Assembly: GCA_007751475.1 (NCBI GenBank)
Contig: CP036434.1
Span: 5,833,524 to 5,897,523 of the forward strand
From: Saltatorellus ferox
GTDB taxonomy: Bacteria > Planctomycetota > UBA1135 > GCA-002686595
Length of the DNA: 64,000 nucleotides
Direction of reading: 5' to 3'
Numbering within the stretch: position 1 is the stretch's first letter; the number at the start of each line of letters is the position of its first letter. The position numbers were made by a program, and so were the translations under genes. Positions 43,735 to 52,696 of the stretch are shown here, piece by piece. The notes under the pieces are model-generated. The model saw only the letters and a program-made list of their open reading frames with translations. It had not been told where the DNA came from and ran no database searches.

Positions 43735-44297
43735 CCCCCGCTCCCTTCGAACGGGTCCGCTCGCGTTACGTCACGCTGGCGGACGCGAACATCGACACCG
43801 ACCAGATCATCCCCGCGCGCTTCCTCACGACGACGGAGCGGAGCGGCCTCGGCGCCCACGCGTTCGCGGACTGGCGCGGCCGGCCGGACTCGCCGCTGAA
43901 CGACGCGCGCGCGATAGGCGCGGAGGTCCTCGTCGCAGGCGACAACTTTGGCTGCGGGTCGTCCCGCGAGCACGCTCCGTGGGCGCTCGTGGACCTCGGC
44001 TTTCGCGCCGTCGTGTCGACGTCGTTCGCGGACATCTTCCGTCAGAACGCGCACAAGAACGGACTCCTCACGGTGACCGTGAACGAAGCGTTCCATGGCG
44101 CGCTGCTCGACCAGCCCTGGGGCGAGATCCAGATCGACCTCTGCGGCCGCACGATCATGGGACCCGGCGAGATCTCGGCCACGTTCGCCATCGACGACTT
44201 CGCCGCCGATTGCCTCGTCCATGGGACGGACGAACTCGGCTATCTCTTGAGCTTCGAGGACGCGATCACGCGCTTCGAAGAGGAGTGCCCGGCATGA
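43731..44297 (+). CDS. leuD: 3-isopropylmalate dehydratase small subunit
   Basis: 188 residues. The swivelling small subunit contains NIDTDQIIPARFL and the substrate motif FGCGSSREHAPWAL. It pairs with LeuC; both overlaps with neighbours are four bases, giving translational coupling in the operon. Confidence 0.97.
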   Translation: MTPAPFERVRSRYVTLADANIDTDQIIPARFLTTTERSGLGAHAFADWRGRPDSPLNDARAIGAEVLVAGDNFGCGSSREHAPWALVDLGFRAVVSTSFADIFRQNAHKNGLLTVTVNEAFHGALLDQPWGEIQIDLCGRTIMGPGEISATFAIDDFAADCLVHGTDELGYLLSFEDAITRFEEECPA

Positions 44298-45331
44298 CGC
44301 ATCTCGTCACAGTTCTCGGCGGCGACGGCATCGGTCCTGAAGTCACGGACGCCGCCGTCCGCGTGTGCCAGGCTGTCACGACGGCCGACCAGATTACCTG
44401 GACGAACGCCTCGTTCGGCGGCAACACGTTCCTCGAGGAAGGCTCTGCGTTTCCTGACGACACGCAGGCAGCCTGCAAGGAATCGTCGGCGGTGCTGCTT
44501 GGTGCGGTCGGACTCGGTGAGACACTGCCTCCGGGCGCCAAGCGGCCGGAGCTCGGCCTGCTGGAACTCCGCGGAGCCCTCGGCACGTTCGCGAACATCC
44601 GTCCGGTGAAGCCGTTCCCGTCGCTCTTCGACATGTCCCCCATCCGCCCGGAGCTTCTGGAAGAGGTCGATATCCTCTTCGTGCGCGAGCTGACCGGCGG
44701 CATCTACTTCGGAGAGAAGACCCGCACGGCGACCACCGCGAGCGACCTCTGCGTCTACACCGAGGGCGAGATCGAGCGAATCGTGACGATGGCGACCGAG
44801 TTCAGCCGCGACCGTCGCAAGAAGCTGACCTCCGTCGACAAGGCGAACGTGCTGGAGACCTCGCGCCTGTGGCGCGAGGTGACGAGCCGGACGGCCAAGG
44901 CGGTCTGCCCTGAGGTCGAGCTGGAGCACCTCCTCGTCGACGCCATGGCCATGTACCTCCTGAAGCGCCCCGCCGACTTCGACGTCATCGTGACGGAGAA
45001 CATGTTCGGCGACATCCTCACGGACGAGGCGTCGATGCTCTGCGGTTCTCTCGGGATGCTGCCGTCGGCGAGCATCGGCGAGGGCACCGGCCTCTACGAG
45101 CCGATCCACGGCTCGGCGCCGGACATCGCGGGCCAGGGGATCGCCAACCCGTGCGGAACGATCCTGAGCGCCGCGATGATGCTGCGAATGTCGCTGGGCC
45201 AGCCCGACGTGGCCAACGCCATCGAAGCGGCGGTCGAAGCCACGATCGACGCGAAGGTGCTGACCCCGGACCTCGGGGGCAAGGCCACGACGAAAGAGAT
45301 GACCGACGCGATCATCAAGCGGCTCGGATAA
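44294..45331 (+). CDS. leuB: 3-isopropylmalate dehydrogenase
   Basis: 345 residues from the ATG at 44294 (overlaps leuD by four bases). NAD-dependent oxidative decarboxylation of 3-isopropylmalate. Motifs: VLGGDGIGPEVTDAA, GGIYFGEKTR, SVDKANVLETSRLWREV, VDAMAMYLL, ENMFGDILTDEASMLCGSLGMLPSAS, and EPIHGSAPDIAGQGIANP. Last gene of the leu operon. No clear terminator follows before the convergent FG-GAP gene. Confidence 0.97.
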   Translation: MTHLVTVLGGDGIGPEVTDAAVRVCQAVTTADQITWTNASFGGNTFLEEGSAFPDDTQAACKESSAVLLGAVGLGETLPPGAKRPELGLLELRGALGTFANIRPVKPFPSLFDMSPIRPELLEEVDILFVRELTGGIYFGEKTRTATTASDLCVYTEGEIERIVTMATEFSRDRRKKLTSVDKANVLETSRLWREVTSRTAKAVCPEVELEHLLVDAMAMYLLKRPADFDVIVTENMFGDILTDEASMLCGSLGMLPSASIGEGTGLYEPIHGSAPDIAGQGIANPCGTILSAAMMLRMSLGQPDVANAIEAAVEATIDAKVLTPDLGGKATTKEMTDAIIKRLG

Positions 45332-45457
45332 GGCCGGAACGCCCCCTGTCAGACTTTCTGGAACCCACAGGCCCATTCGCGGCAGAGCTTCTCCAGTTGC
45401 GCCCGCTGGATGCCATCTGGATGGTTACTTCAACGCAGAGAAGGCGATTCTGCTCGG

Positions 45458-47197
45458 CTATTCGAAAAGAACGGCTGAGGGCCCCGCCGTGAGAGGCTGC
45501 CCCGACTGCGACCGGCGGTAGATGAACTGGAACGCTGTTCCTGGCAGGAAGGAGCCGTTCGGGTGGGAAAGCCGGACGACCGCGTTGTCGCTACCGGCCG
45601 TCAGAGGAATCGCTGTGGTGACGCGATGGGGCTGACCCAGGCAAACATTGGCGAGACCCCCAAGCTGTGGCGCCACCGGCAGCCCGGATGCGAGGAGGCC
45701 GTAACCATCGAAGGCAACGCCCCGGATAGACACATCCAGCAGGTGCTCCACATCGTCCACTCGGCAGATGTTCATGGTCACCCCGCCGAGTTGATCTTCG
45801 CACAGCCCCGCAGCACTCGGGATTTCCCACAGATACGTTCGCCCCGTCCAGACGCCTGCGGGATTGGTCCATCCAGAGTCTGACACGAGCACTCTGCCGT
45901 TGGAGACCCCGACGGCTCGACCCAGCGCCTGACCCCAGAACAGCGTCGGGGGAGGTATGAGTCGCCCGGAGAATCGCCAGCCGAATTCGCCTCGGCGATA
46001 GATCTCGCAGGCACCCTCACTCTTCACTTGAACCGTCTGCCCCGTGGATCCGATGGCCAAGATTCCGTCCGACACAGAAAGCGCCGAGCCAAACTTGGCA
46101 GGGTTCCCCCCCAGTCCTCCCTCCGTCGGCCGCAGCGTCTTCACCAACAAGTAGCGGTCGCTTGCTCGGTCCAGTTCGTAGATGTATACGCTTCCACTGC
46201 CCTGAACTCCGGACAAATTCTCATCTGCGACGGCAAGTACTCCGTTGTCCGTGTCCAGGGCCAAACGAGCACCGAACTCCCGGTTGAAATTCGGGCCACC
46301 TGGCCGGTAGATGAGCTGGTGGAGGCTCCAAACGCCGAGGACCTCGCGGTAAACGTACACCCGGCCACCAGGGCCAGGCTCGCTTACGGCGAGAGTTTGC
46401 CCCTCAATCTCCACCTGACTGCCGAATCGGAACGCACCAGAGGCTGTTTGAGCAACTGGAAGTAGCGTCTGCGCGTGCCTCGATGTGCCCCCGCCATGAA
46501 GGTCGTACAAATGAACTCCACCGAGGGCCGCGTAGCCAGGAGCCCCCACGGCGAGCCAATCCCCGGAGATAGACAGCGCACCTCCGAAGTTTGACCCGTC
46601 GTTTGAGGGATTGGGAACTGCGCGTATCAGTTCGCGCAAGCCCCATCCGGATTGGGTCAGCGAGTAAAGGTGAACCAGTCCACTGGATTCCGGGTGGTTG
46701 AAGGGATCGCCGCCCCATGATCCTACAGCCGCGTGACCATCCCGAAGCGCGACCCGGTAGCCGAAGCCACAGATCGATGTGGTCGGCAAGTAGTGGCATC
46801 CGATCGGATAGAACGTCTCTCCATGAACGAAACCCGTACCTGTCTGCTTCCAAAAATCGACTCGCCCGACGGATTGCCCACCCACTCGATAGTTCTGCGT
46901 GCCGATGAGCAGGTGCTCATCGTGGAGAGCAACATCTGCACCAAACAGCTGGTTACTCCCCACGGACCCAATCTCGAAAACGTCGTCAGGCGAACGATCA
47001 ATGAAACCGACTTGAGAGACTAAGACCGCACAGAGCAAGAACGCCATAACGAAAGACCAAAGGTGCTGAGGAAAATGTAGCCGCAGAAGTGCCGTGGAAG
47101 CGTAAGCGTTCACGGGGTGTTGGGCCAGATCTGGAGTGCCTCGGCCGATCGTAAGCCATCGGTGGAGCGCGCGGGGGACCTGCCTCATTTCGCTCAT
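45458..47197 (-). CDS. FG-GAP-like propeller protein with a divergent C-terminal module
   Basis: 579 residues if started at ATG 47197. A GTG at 47113 or an ATG at 47047 are alternatives, the latter starting just before the hydrophobic MAFLLCAVLVSQVGFI. No ribosome site settles this. The body has repeated integrin-alpha-like blades (FGADVALHDEHLLIGTQ, FGGALSISGDWLAVGAPG, FGARLALDTDNGVLAVAD, FGSALSVSDGILAIGSTG), suggesting a secreted beta-propeller. The tail from about residue 477 (NICRVDD, NVCLGQPHRV, FQFIYRR) is a degenerate relative of the module on the sugar dehydrogenase and BNR protein. GC content is visibly lower than in the flanks, which suggests different ancestry. Confidence 0.75.
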   Translation of the reverse strand: MSEMRQVPRALHRWLTIGRGTPDLAQHPVNAYASTALLRLHFPQHLWSFVMAFLLCAVLVSQVGFIDRSPDDVFEIGSVGSNQLFGADVALHDEHLLIGTQNYRVGGQSVGRVDFWKQTGTGFVHGETFYPIGCHYLPTTSICGFGYRVALRDGHAAVGSWGGDPFNHPESSGLVHLYSLTQSGWGLRELIRAVPNPSNDGSNFGGALSISGDWLAVGAPGYAALGGVHLYDLHGGGTSRHAQTLLPVAQTASGAFRFGSQVEIEGQTLAVSEPGPGGRVYVYREVLGVWSLHQLIYRPGGPNFNREFGARLALDTDNGVLAVADENLSGVQGSGSVYIYELDRASDRYLLVKTLRPTEGGLGGNPAKFGSALSVSDGILAIGSTGQTVQVKSEGACEIYRRGEFGWRFSGRLIPPPTLFWGQALGRAVGVSNGRVLVSDSGWTNPAGVWTGRTYLWEIPSAAGLCEDQLGGVTMNICRVDDVEHLLDVSIRGVAFDGYGLLASGLPVAPQLGGLANVCLGQPHRVTTAIPLTAGSDNAVVRLSHPNGSFLPGTAFQFIYRRSQSGQPLTAGPSAVLFE

Positions 47198-47232
47198 CGA
47201 TCAGCCGCCGTGAGGGCGAAACGCCAGTGCGA

Positions 47233-47331
47233 GAGCCTGAGCAAGAATGGCTCAGGCTCGACGCGCATCCGCTTTAGCGGATGCGCCAGGGGCATTGAAC
47301 AGCCTGCCAAATGGAATACTGCTCAGGCTGT
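47233..47331. repeat. Cluster of three inverted repeats
   Basis: Between the pseudogene end and the FG-GAP gene start are three hairpins in tandem. Gagcctgagc/gctcaggctc (47233-47242 with 47250-47259, 10 bp, 7-base loop); gcgcatccgc/gcggatgcgc (47263-47272 with 47277-47286, 10 bp, 4-base loop); acagcctg/caggctgt (47299-47306 with 47324-47331). The first and third share the CAGGCT core. They may be terminators of the pseudogene or a BIME/REP-like element. Confidence 0.75.
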
Positions 47332-47345
47332 GAGCGGGCGCTCGG

Positions 47346-48587
47346 CTACTCGAGCACGCCCGATGAGAGGTCCACCTTCGTGAGTTCACCGCGGCGGATC
47401 TCGAATGGCCAGACTTGCGCGGGAGGAGTCGGAGCACGATCCACCAGACTCCGCACTTCCAGGACGTGGGACCCCACGGGAAGCGCTTCGTCCTTGCTGA
47501 GTCGCTGATGGGAGGAACGCTGGACCTCCAGCGCACCGCCCCATTCGGAGGCTCGCAGCACCACGTGGCGGGACGCGCTACTGGAGAGCGTGACATCGCA
47601 CGCGAACGGCAGCGCGAAGGACGAGGCTTACGGTCGAACCTCGACGCGGAATCGTCCGGGAGGAAATGGATTCACTGCCTACCCGCGGTGGGTCAGAAAC
47701 GGCAAGGCGACACCGGTCGAGGCATCGTGGACACGAAGCTGGAATGCTCTCACCGCCTTCCCGGAAGGATCTAGCACGTCCCAGGTGATCAGGAGAGTGG
47801 GTACCTCGTCCAGGACGATCTCGAACGAAGGGACGCCCGCGCCTACCTGAACCTCCGCCTGGCCGACCAGCATTCGGTTTCCACGCCGCGCCTGCCCCAC
47901 GACCCAGAGGCCCATGGGCGCGAATTTGCTGGCATCAGGGCTGCGCGCCCAGAGGTCATACGGTCCGAAGCGAGTTCTCTCGAGCCAGTGAACCACCGCC
48001 GCGCGAGGGTCCATCGGTTCTATATGGACCTCAAGCCCGGACACCGGTTCGCGCGAGCGATCGACGAAGTGGAGCCTTGCTCCAGCTGCGCGGGACTCCA
48101 GCACCAGGCCGACCTGGGGCAGGGCGAGCGTCACGGAATCGATGGAGAAGTCGCCGTTCTCATCGGTGGCCACGCGCGTGCCATGGCCGTAGAGATGCCC
48201 CACCACGCGAACACCGCCGATCGGAGCGTCCGCGCCGGCCACCAGGCGGCCCACGATCCTGTTCGACCCAGGCCCATCCGTTCGAGATGGCTTCGGATCC
48301 AACACGGTGATGGGACTGCGTTCTGCGCTGCACGAACCAGGTGGCCCCTGGACGTCGGCCGGCAGCAACTGCTGCTGCTGCTGCTGCGGCTGCGCTTGAC
48401 GGACTGGGTGTCCAGGAGCACCTCCGACCGTCGAGGGTGTACCGGGGAAACCCCGACCCTGCGCCGCTTCAGAGCGACGAACCACAAGGATCGCCGCGCC
48501 AGTCACGAGTAGCATCAGCGCAAGGACAAGGCCAAGGCGAAGCTCGGGCCAGCGGAAAGGTCTTGGTGCAGTTGGGGGCAGGTGCAT
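47346..48587 (-). pseudogene. Carboxypeptidase-regulatory-like membrane protein broken by two in-frame stops
   Basis: One frame runs from ATG 48587 to a stop at 47346 (413 codons), interrupted by TAG at 47679-47681 and TAA at 47628-47630. Before the first stop: a membrane anchor (LGLVLALMLLVTGAAILVV), a short poly-Gln linker made by CTG repeats near 48370-48387, and a carboxypeptidase regulatory-like beta domain (RIVGRLVAGADAPIGGVRVV, DENGDFSIDSVTL). After the stops the frame still reads as sensible beta-rich protein (PGRFRVEVRP, then ASSFALPFACDV and RHVVLRASEWGGALEVQ). A functional 302-residue truncated product is possible. Stop-codon readthrough is the less likely alternative. No frameshift is seen, so the decay is recent. 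Confidence 0.72.
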
Positions 48588-48632
48588 GCGGCGTGGTCGT
48601 TCCAGGCTCTGTACCCCCTTCTCGTTGGCTGG

Positions 48633-50183
48633 TCACTCCATCAGCTTCTCGATCGTCGGCTCCATCGCCTCTGCCCAGAGGCGGTAGCCCTCGAGCTCGG
48701 GGTGCAGGAGGTCCGGCATGACGTTGCGCGGGAGCGTGCCGTCGCGTTCGAGGAATGCCTTCGAGAGATCCTGGTACCAGACGTGCTCATCGTCCGCGAA
48801 TCTGGCGATGAGCGCATTGATCGCGTCGTTGCGCAGGCGCAGCGAGTCTTCGCCGTTCGAGCCGCGGGGGAAGATCCCGAGCAGCAAGATCTTGGTGTCG
48901 GGGAGTCGCAGGCGCAGCTCCGAGATCACCCGACGGATGCCGGTGGCGGTGTGCTCGGCCGACTCCTCCCGGTGGCCCGTGTTGTTCGTGCCGATCATCA
49001 GCACCGCGAGCTTCGGCCGGATGTCGTCCACCTCGCCGTTCTGCAGGCGCCAGATCACCTGCTCGGTGCGGTCGCCGCTGAAGCCGAGGTTCAGGGCGCG
49101 CCGGTCGGCGTAGTACTCGTCCCAGACGGGACGGCCCACGTCCTGCCACTGGTGCGTGATCGAATCGCCGATCATCAGGAGGTCGACCTCCCCCATCGCC
49201 TTGCGCTCGGCGATCTTCGCCTCGTGTCGCGGCATCCACCAGTCCTGCGCCCAGGAGGCCGTCTGGACCTCCGGGATGATGGCGAGGTTCGGCTCGACGC
49301 CGGGCGCGTCCTGCCATAGCCAGCGCAGCGCGTCCGGCAGGAGCGCTCCGCCATGCTCCGGACCGTGCCCACCAAGACCCCGATCGAAGTGAACGTCGTA
49401 GCCCTTGAACCGCAGCGCCGCGTCCATCTGGAGGTTGCCCAGCCACCAGTTCCCGTGCTCGTTGTCGAGATCGTTCGACCCGTCCTGGAGGTACACGCGG
49501 ATCGGCTTCGGCTCGGTCTTCCGGATCATGCCCGGATAGGTATCCCCGTGCCGGATGTCCGTGAAGCTGCCGACGTGGCTCATGACCTTGCCGAAGCGAT
49601 CCGGCCGCTCCCACGCCGCCGTGAAGGCGCAGATGCCGCCGCTGCTGATCCCGCCGATCGCCCGCAGCTCGGGGTCCTCGCTGATCGAATACTCCGACTC
49701 GATGCGCGGGAGCAAATCCTCCAGCAGGAAGTTCACGTAGTCGGGACCGAGCGAGTCGTACTCGACGCTCCGGTTCTCAGGACTCGGGCGCCAGCCGCGT
49801 TCCGGAGGAAGCCTGGCCTTTCGGTGTCCGGGGTCCACGAACACGCCGATCGTGACCGGCATCTCCTGGCGATGGATGAGCTGATCGAACATGACGGGCA
49901 CGCGGAACGGCCCGCCCTCCGCAAGGTACGCGTGACCGTCCTGGAAGACCATCAGCGCCGCAGGCGTCCCGGGCTCGTACTGCGCGGGGACATAGACGGA
50001 GTAGCGGCGTACCGTGCCGGGGAACGTCTTGCTGTCCAGTAGCTCGTGGTCGGTCACGGTTCCGACCGGAACCCCCGGCTGCCGCACGTGGTCTGCGCCG
50101 AGCGGAAAGCTCGCGGACTGGCGCGCGCTCGCCGCGGGGACGAGCAGCAGAAGAAGAGTGAGCCCGAGAAGTCGTGTCGTCAT
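48633..50183 (-). CDS. Exported esterase-SGNH hydrolase fusion
   Basis: 516 residues from ATG 50183 with a signal peptide (about 1-21). The first half is an esterase-D/enterochelin-esterase-like alpha/beta hydrolase with nucleophile elbow GGISSGGICAF. The second half is an SGNH (GDSL-like) hydrolase with block I MIGDSITHQW, block III MIGTNNTGH and the DLLHPEL Asp-x-x-His block. The pair probably deacetylates or de-esterifies a polysaccharide such as xylan or pectin. It lies 35 bases behind the sterol desaturase family gene, in the same direction. Both catalytic centres appear intact. Confidence 0.88.
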   Translation of the reverse strand: MTTRLLGLTLLLLLVPAASARQSASFPLGADHVRQPGVPVGTVTDHELLDSKTFPGTVRRYSVYVPAQYEPGTPAALMVFQDGHAYLAEGGPFRVPVMFDQLIHRQEMPVTIGVFVDPGHRKARLPPERGWRPSPENRSVEYDSLGPDYVNFLLEDLLPRIESEYSISEDPELRAIGGISSGGICAFTAAWERPDRFGKVMSHVGSFTDIRHGDTYPGMIRKTEPKPIRVYLQDGSNDLDNEHGNWWLGNLQMDAALRFKGYDVHFDRGLGGHGPEHGGALLPDALRWLWQDAPGVEPNLAIIPEVQTASWAQDWWMPRHEAKIAERKAMGEVDLLMIGDSITHQWQDVGRPVWDEYYADRRALNLGFSGDRTEQVIWRLQNGEVDDIRPKLAVLMIGTNNTGHREESAEHTATGIRRVISELRLRLPDTKILLLGIFPRGSNGEDSLRLRNDAINALIARFADDEHVWYQDLSKAFLERDGTLPRNVMPDLLHPELEGYRLWAEAMEPTIEKLME

Positions 50184-50218
50184 GGAAGTGCGCCTGGGGG
50201 GAGGTGGTCGAAGTCGAG

Positions 50219-50992
50219 TCAGGCGCTGCGCTCGTCCACACCCAGCGTCATGCCTTGCTGGCCCGCGGCAGGCTGCGCCTGGTAGGTCCGGAACAGATGA
50301 TCCCAGGCCACGACCGCAAAGCCATAGTTCCGTCGCGACTCTTCCGGATCGACCGAATGATGAACGCGATGCATATCGGGCGTCACCAGCACGAGCCGGA
50401 GCACGCGGTCCAGCGCCAGCGGGAGCCGGAGGTTCGCGTGATTGAAGAGCGCGGTCCCGTTGAGGACGATCTCGAAGAGAACGACGGCCCCGACGCTGGG
50501 TCCGAGGGCGAGCGCCACGACGGCCTTCCAGAGCGTCGACAGCCCGATCTCCACCGGATGGAATCGAACGCCCGAGGTCGCGTCGAGGTCCACGTCCTGG
50601 TGGTGCAGCCGATGCAGCCGCCACAGCCACCGCCAGTGATGGGACAGCACGTGCTGGCCATACACCGCGAGGTCGAAGAGCAGCACGGTGAGGGTCCACT
50701 CGATCCAGACCGGCCAGTCGAGACGCGTGAAGAGGCCGAGCCCCTGCGACTCCGAGTAAGCCGCGGCCGCGACCGCCCCCACGGGCGCGAGGATCCGCCC
50801 GACCAGCCCCCCTGCGGCGGCGAGTCCCAGGTGCAGGGGCCAGCGCTTCTCCCGAGACCTGCGCCGCGCCCGCCGGGGCGCCAGCGCCTCCAGCGCGGAC
50901 ATGGCCACGAGAATGCCCACGAAGACGCCGAGGCGGACGCTCCCCGCGTGGTCGATCAGGAAAGACTCAGGCACGACGCAAGCGTAGGCCAT
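50219..50992 (-). CDS. Sterol desaturase / fatty acid hydroxylase family membrane protein
   Basis: 257 residues with several membrane segments. The di-iron histidine boxes are visible: HVLSHH, HRLHHQ, NHANLRLP and DMHRVHHS. Members hydroxylate or desaturate lipids at the membrane with O2. The substrate is unknown and no sterol pathway genes are in the window. It precedes the esterase-SGNH gene (35 bases) in the same orientation. Confidence 0.88.
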   Translation of the reverse strand: MAYACVVPESFLIDHAGSVRLGVFVGILVAMSALEALAPRRARRRSREKRWPLHLGLAAAGGLVGRILAPVGAVAAAAYSESQGLGLFTRLDWPVWIEWTLTVLLFDLAVYGQHVLSHHWRWLWRLHRLHHQDVDLDATSGVRFHPVEIGLSTLWKAVVALALGPSVGAVVLFEIVLNGTALFNHANLRLPLALDRVLRLVLVTPDMHRVHHSVDPEESRRNYGFAVVAWDHLFRTYQAQPAAGQQGMTLGVDERSA

Positions 50993-51209
50993 CCTCGCCT
51001 GCTCCCAGAGATCTCAGGACGCAAATACGCTCGTACAGATGGCCGAGAACGAAAAGGGGAACGCCACCTGCCGATGACGTTCCCACATGGTGCGTGTGAA
51101 CCGCAAGCGCTCTCTCTCGCAGCGAGCGGCCGCACGTGCCTGCCGACTTGTTCGTGACCCGCTGCCAGGAAAGGGCGCATCGTTTCCGGCGATTCCCTCG
51201 CCTCTAACG

Positions 51210-51758
51210 CTACTCGAACGTGGAGGCCGCGCTGAACCGCACGCCATCCGCGTCCTTGGCCGACAGCAGCGGCTCCTCGCGGTTCACGAGCGGCCACTGG
51301 ATCCCGACCTCTGGATCGTTCCAGAGCAGGGACTGCTCGTTCTCCGGCGCATAGAAATCGGTGCACTTGTAGACGAACTCCGCGGTGGCGCTTGTGACGT
51401 AGAAGCCGTGCGCGAACCCCGCCGGCACCCAGAGCATGTGCTTGTTCTCGGCGGAGAGGATCTCCCCCACCCACTGACCGAACGTCGGCGAACTCTTGCG
51501 CATGTCGACGGCCACGTCGAACACCTCGCCCTCCACCACGCGGACCAGCTTGCCCTGGGGCTTCGGGTTCTGGTAGTGCAGCCCGCGGAGGATCCCCTGG
51601 GCCGACTTCGAGTGGTTGTCCTGAACGAACTTCACGGGCGCGCATTCGCGCTCGAACTCGTCGGCCCGGAACGTCTCCAGGAAGAAGCCGCGGTCGTCGC
51701 CGAAGACCTTGGGGATGCAGAGGACGACGTCAGGGATCGAGGTGGGCTGGTACTCCAT
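51210..51758 (-). CDS. rfbC: dTDP-4-dehydrorhamnose 3,5-epimerase
   Basis: 182 residues from ATG 51758. Cupin fold with DDRGFFLETFRADEFE, QDNHSKSAQGILRGLHYQ, PQGKLVRVVEGEVFDVAVD, WVPAGFAHGFYV and YKCTDFYAPENEQSLLWND, all close to the family. It epimerises dTDP-4-keto-6-deoxyglucose for dTDP-rhamnose. The rest of the rml pathway is not in the window, so the epimerase gene is isolated here. Confidence 0.95.
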   Translation of the reverse strand: MEYQPTSIPDVVLCIPKVFGDDRGFFLETFRADEFERECAPVKFVQDNHSKSAQGILRGLHYQNPKPQGKLVRVVEGEVFDVAVDMRKSSPTFGQWVGEILSAENKHMLWVPAGFAHGFYVTSATAEFVYKCTDFYAPENEQSLLWNDPEVGIQWPLVNREEPLLSAKDADGVRFSAASTFE

Positions 51759-51847
51759 GCCGCGGAGGATACGCCGATCCCCCGCGCCGGGTCGAGCCCT
51801 CGTGGACGGCTCTTCCGGTGACTTCCTCGGACTCCCCGGGCCAGACG

Positions 51848-52612
51848 CTATTTCGGGACCGCGGTGAACCGCAGGAGGTAGTTCTCTTCGAAGCCCTCGA
51901 CCTCGACCTCCTCGTCCAGCTGGAATCCCGCGGCCGTCACCTCGACGATGACCGTCTCCTTGGGAGCGCGGACGTGACTCAGCATCCACTCGCGGCTGAC
52001 GCCGGGGATGCGCTCGAAGTCGACGATCACGAGACGGCCCCCGGGCCGCAGCGCAGAGTGGATCGAACGCAGCATGTCCTCGTGGTACTCGAAGTGGTGG
52101 TAGACGTCGCAGGTGAAGGCGAGGTCGATGCTGTTCTGCAGGAGTCCGGTGGTGTGCATCCCGCCGAGAATCGGCTGCACCTGGGTCCAGCCGTGCTCGG
52201 CGACCCGGTTCCGAACGTGCTCCAGGAACGCGACCGAGATGTCGGTGGCGAACACCTTGCCCGTCGGTCCCACGGCCTCGGCGATCGGCTCCAGGAAGAG
52301 CCCGGTCCCGGTGCCGATGTCGGCCACGCGTTCCCCGGGCTCGAGTTCCAGCGCCGCCACGATGCCCTCACGCGACGCGTAGACCTCGCGGCTCTCGATC
52401 TCCCAGCGCTTGACGAAGTCCTCGGCGCTCGCCGTCGGGTCGAGGAACGACTCGTTGATGTTCTCCGGGACGGCGGTGCGCTGCTCCTGCTGGGGGATCT
52501 CGGGCGCCGCGTCCGTGGCGCGACAGCCACCGAGCACGGCCAGGCCGCCAGCGAGGGCCACGAACATGGATGCGGTGGAGGAGTGCCCGGGGTGAAGTCT
52601 CTGGATTCGCAT
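51848..52612 (-). CDS. SAM-dependent methyltransferase with lipoprotein signal
   Basis: 254 residues from ATG 52612. The N-terminus (MRIQRLHPG ... LAVLGGC) looks like a lipoprotein signal with lipobox LGGC. It is followed by a linker and a class I methyltransferase fold: motif I VADIGTGTGLFLEPIA, AFTCDVYHHFEY, and the post-motif GGRLVIVDFERIP. A SAM enzyme outside the cytoplasm would lack cofactor, so either the signal is not used or the fold serves another role. It is divergent from the acetyltransferase pair. Lies 89 bases upstream of rfbC in the same direction. Confidence 0.8.
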   Translation of the reverse strand: MRIQRLHPGHSSTASMFVALAGGLAVLGGCRATDAAPEIPQQEQRTAVPENINESFLDPTASAEDFVKRWEIESREVYASREGIVAALELEPGERVADIGTGTGLFLEPIAEAVGPTGKVFATDISVAFLEHVRNRVAEHGWTQVQPILGGMHTTGLLQNSIDLAFTCDVYHHFEYHEDMLRSIHSALRPGGRLVIVDFERIPGVSREWMLSHVRAPKETVIVEVTAAGFQLDEEVEVEGFEENYLLRFTAVPK

Positions 52613-52696
52613 GGGACACAGGGTAACGGAAGTCCGCGCAATCCACCTCTCTCCGCTCGACGGAGCGCCCCTGGCACTCCAAAGTGAGCGCGTTCC

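Noticed and set aside
45332..45457. Possible protein remnant after leuB (reads like LDGYFNAEKAILLGYSKR)
   Set aside because: Too short, no match I can support, and no start or ribosome site; noted only as a possible relic.
48370..48387. CTG/CAG triplet repeat as an independent repeat feature
   Set aside because: It encodes a short poly-Gln linker within the pseudogene and is not extended enough to list separately.
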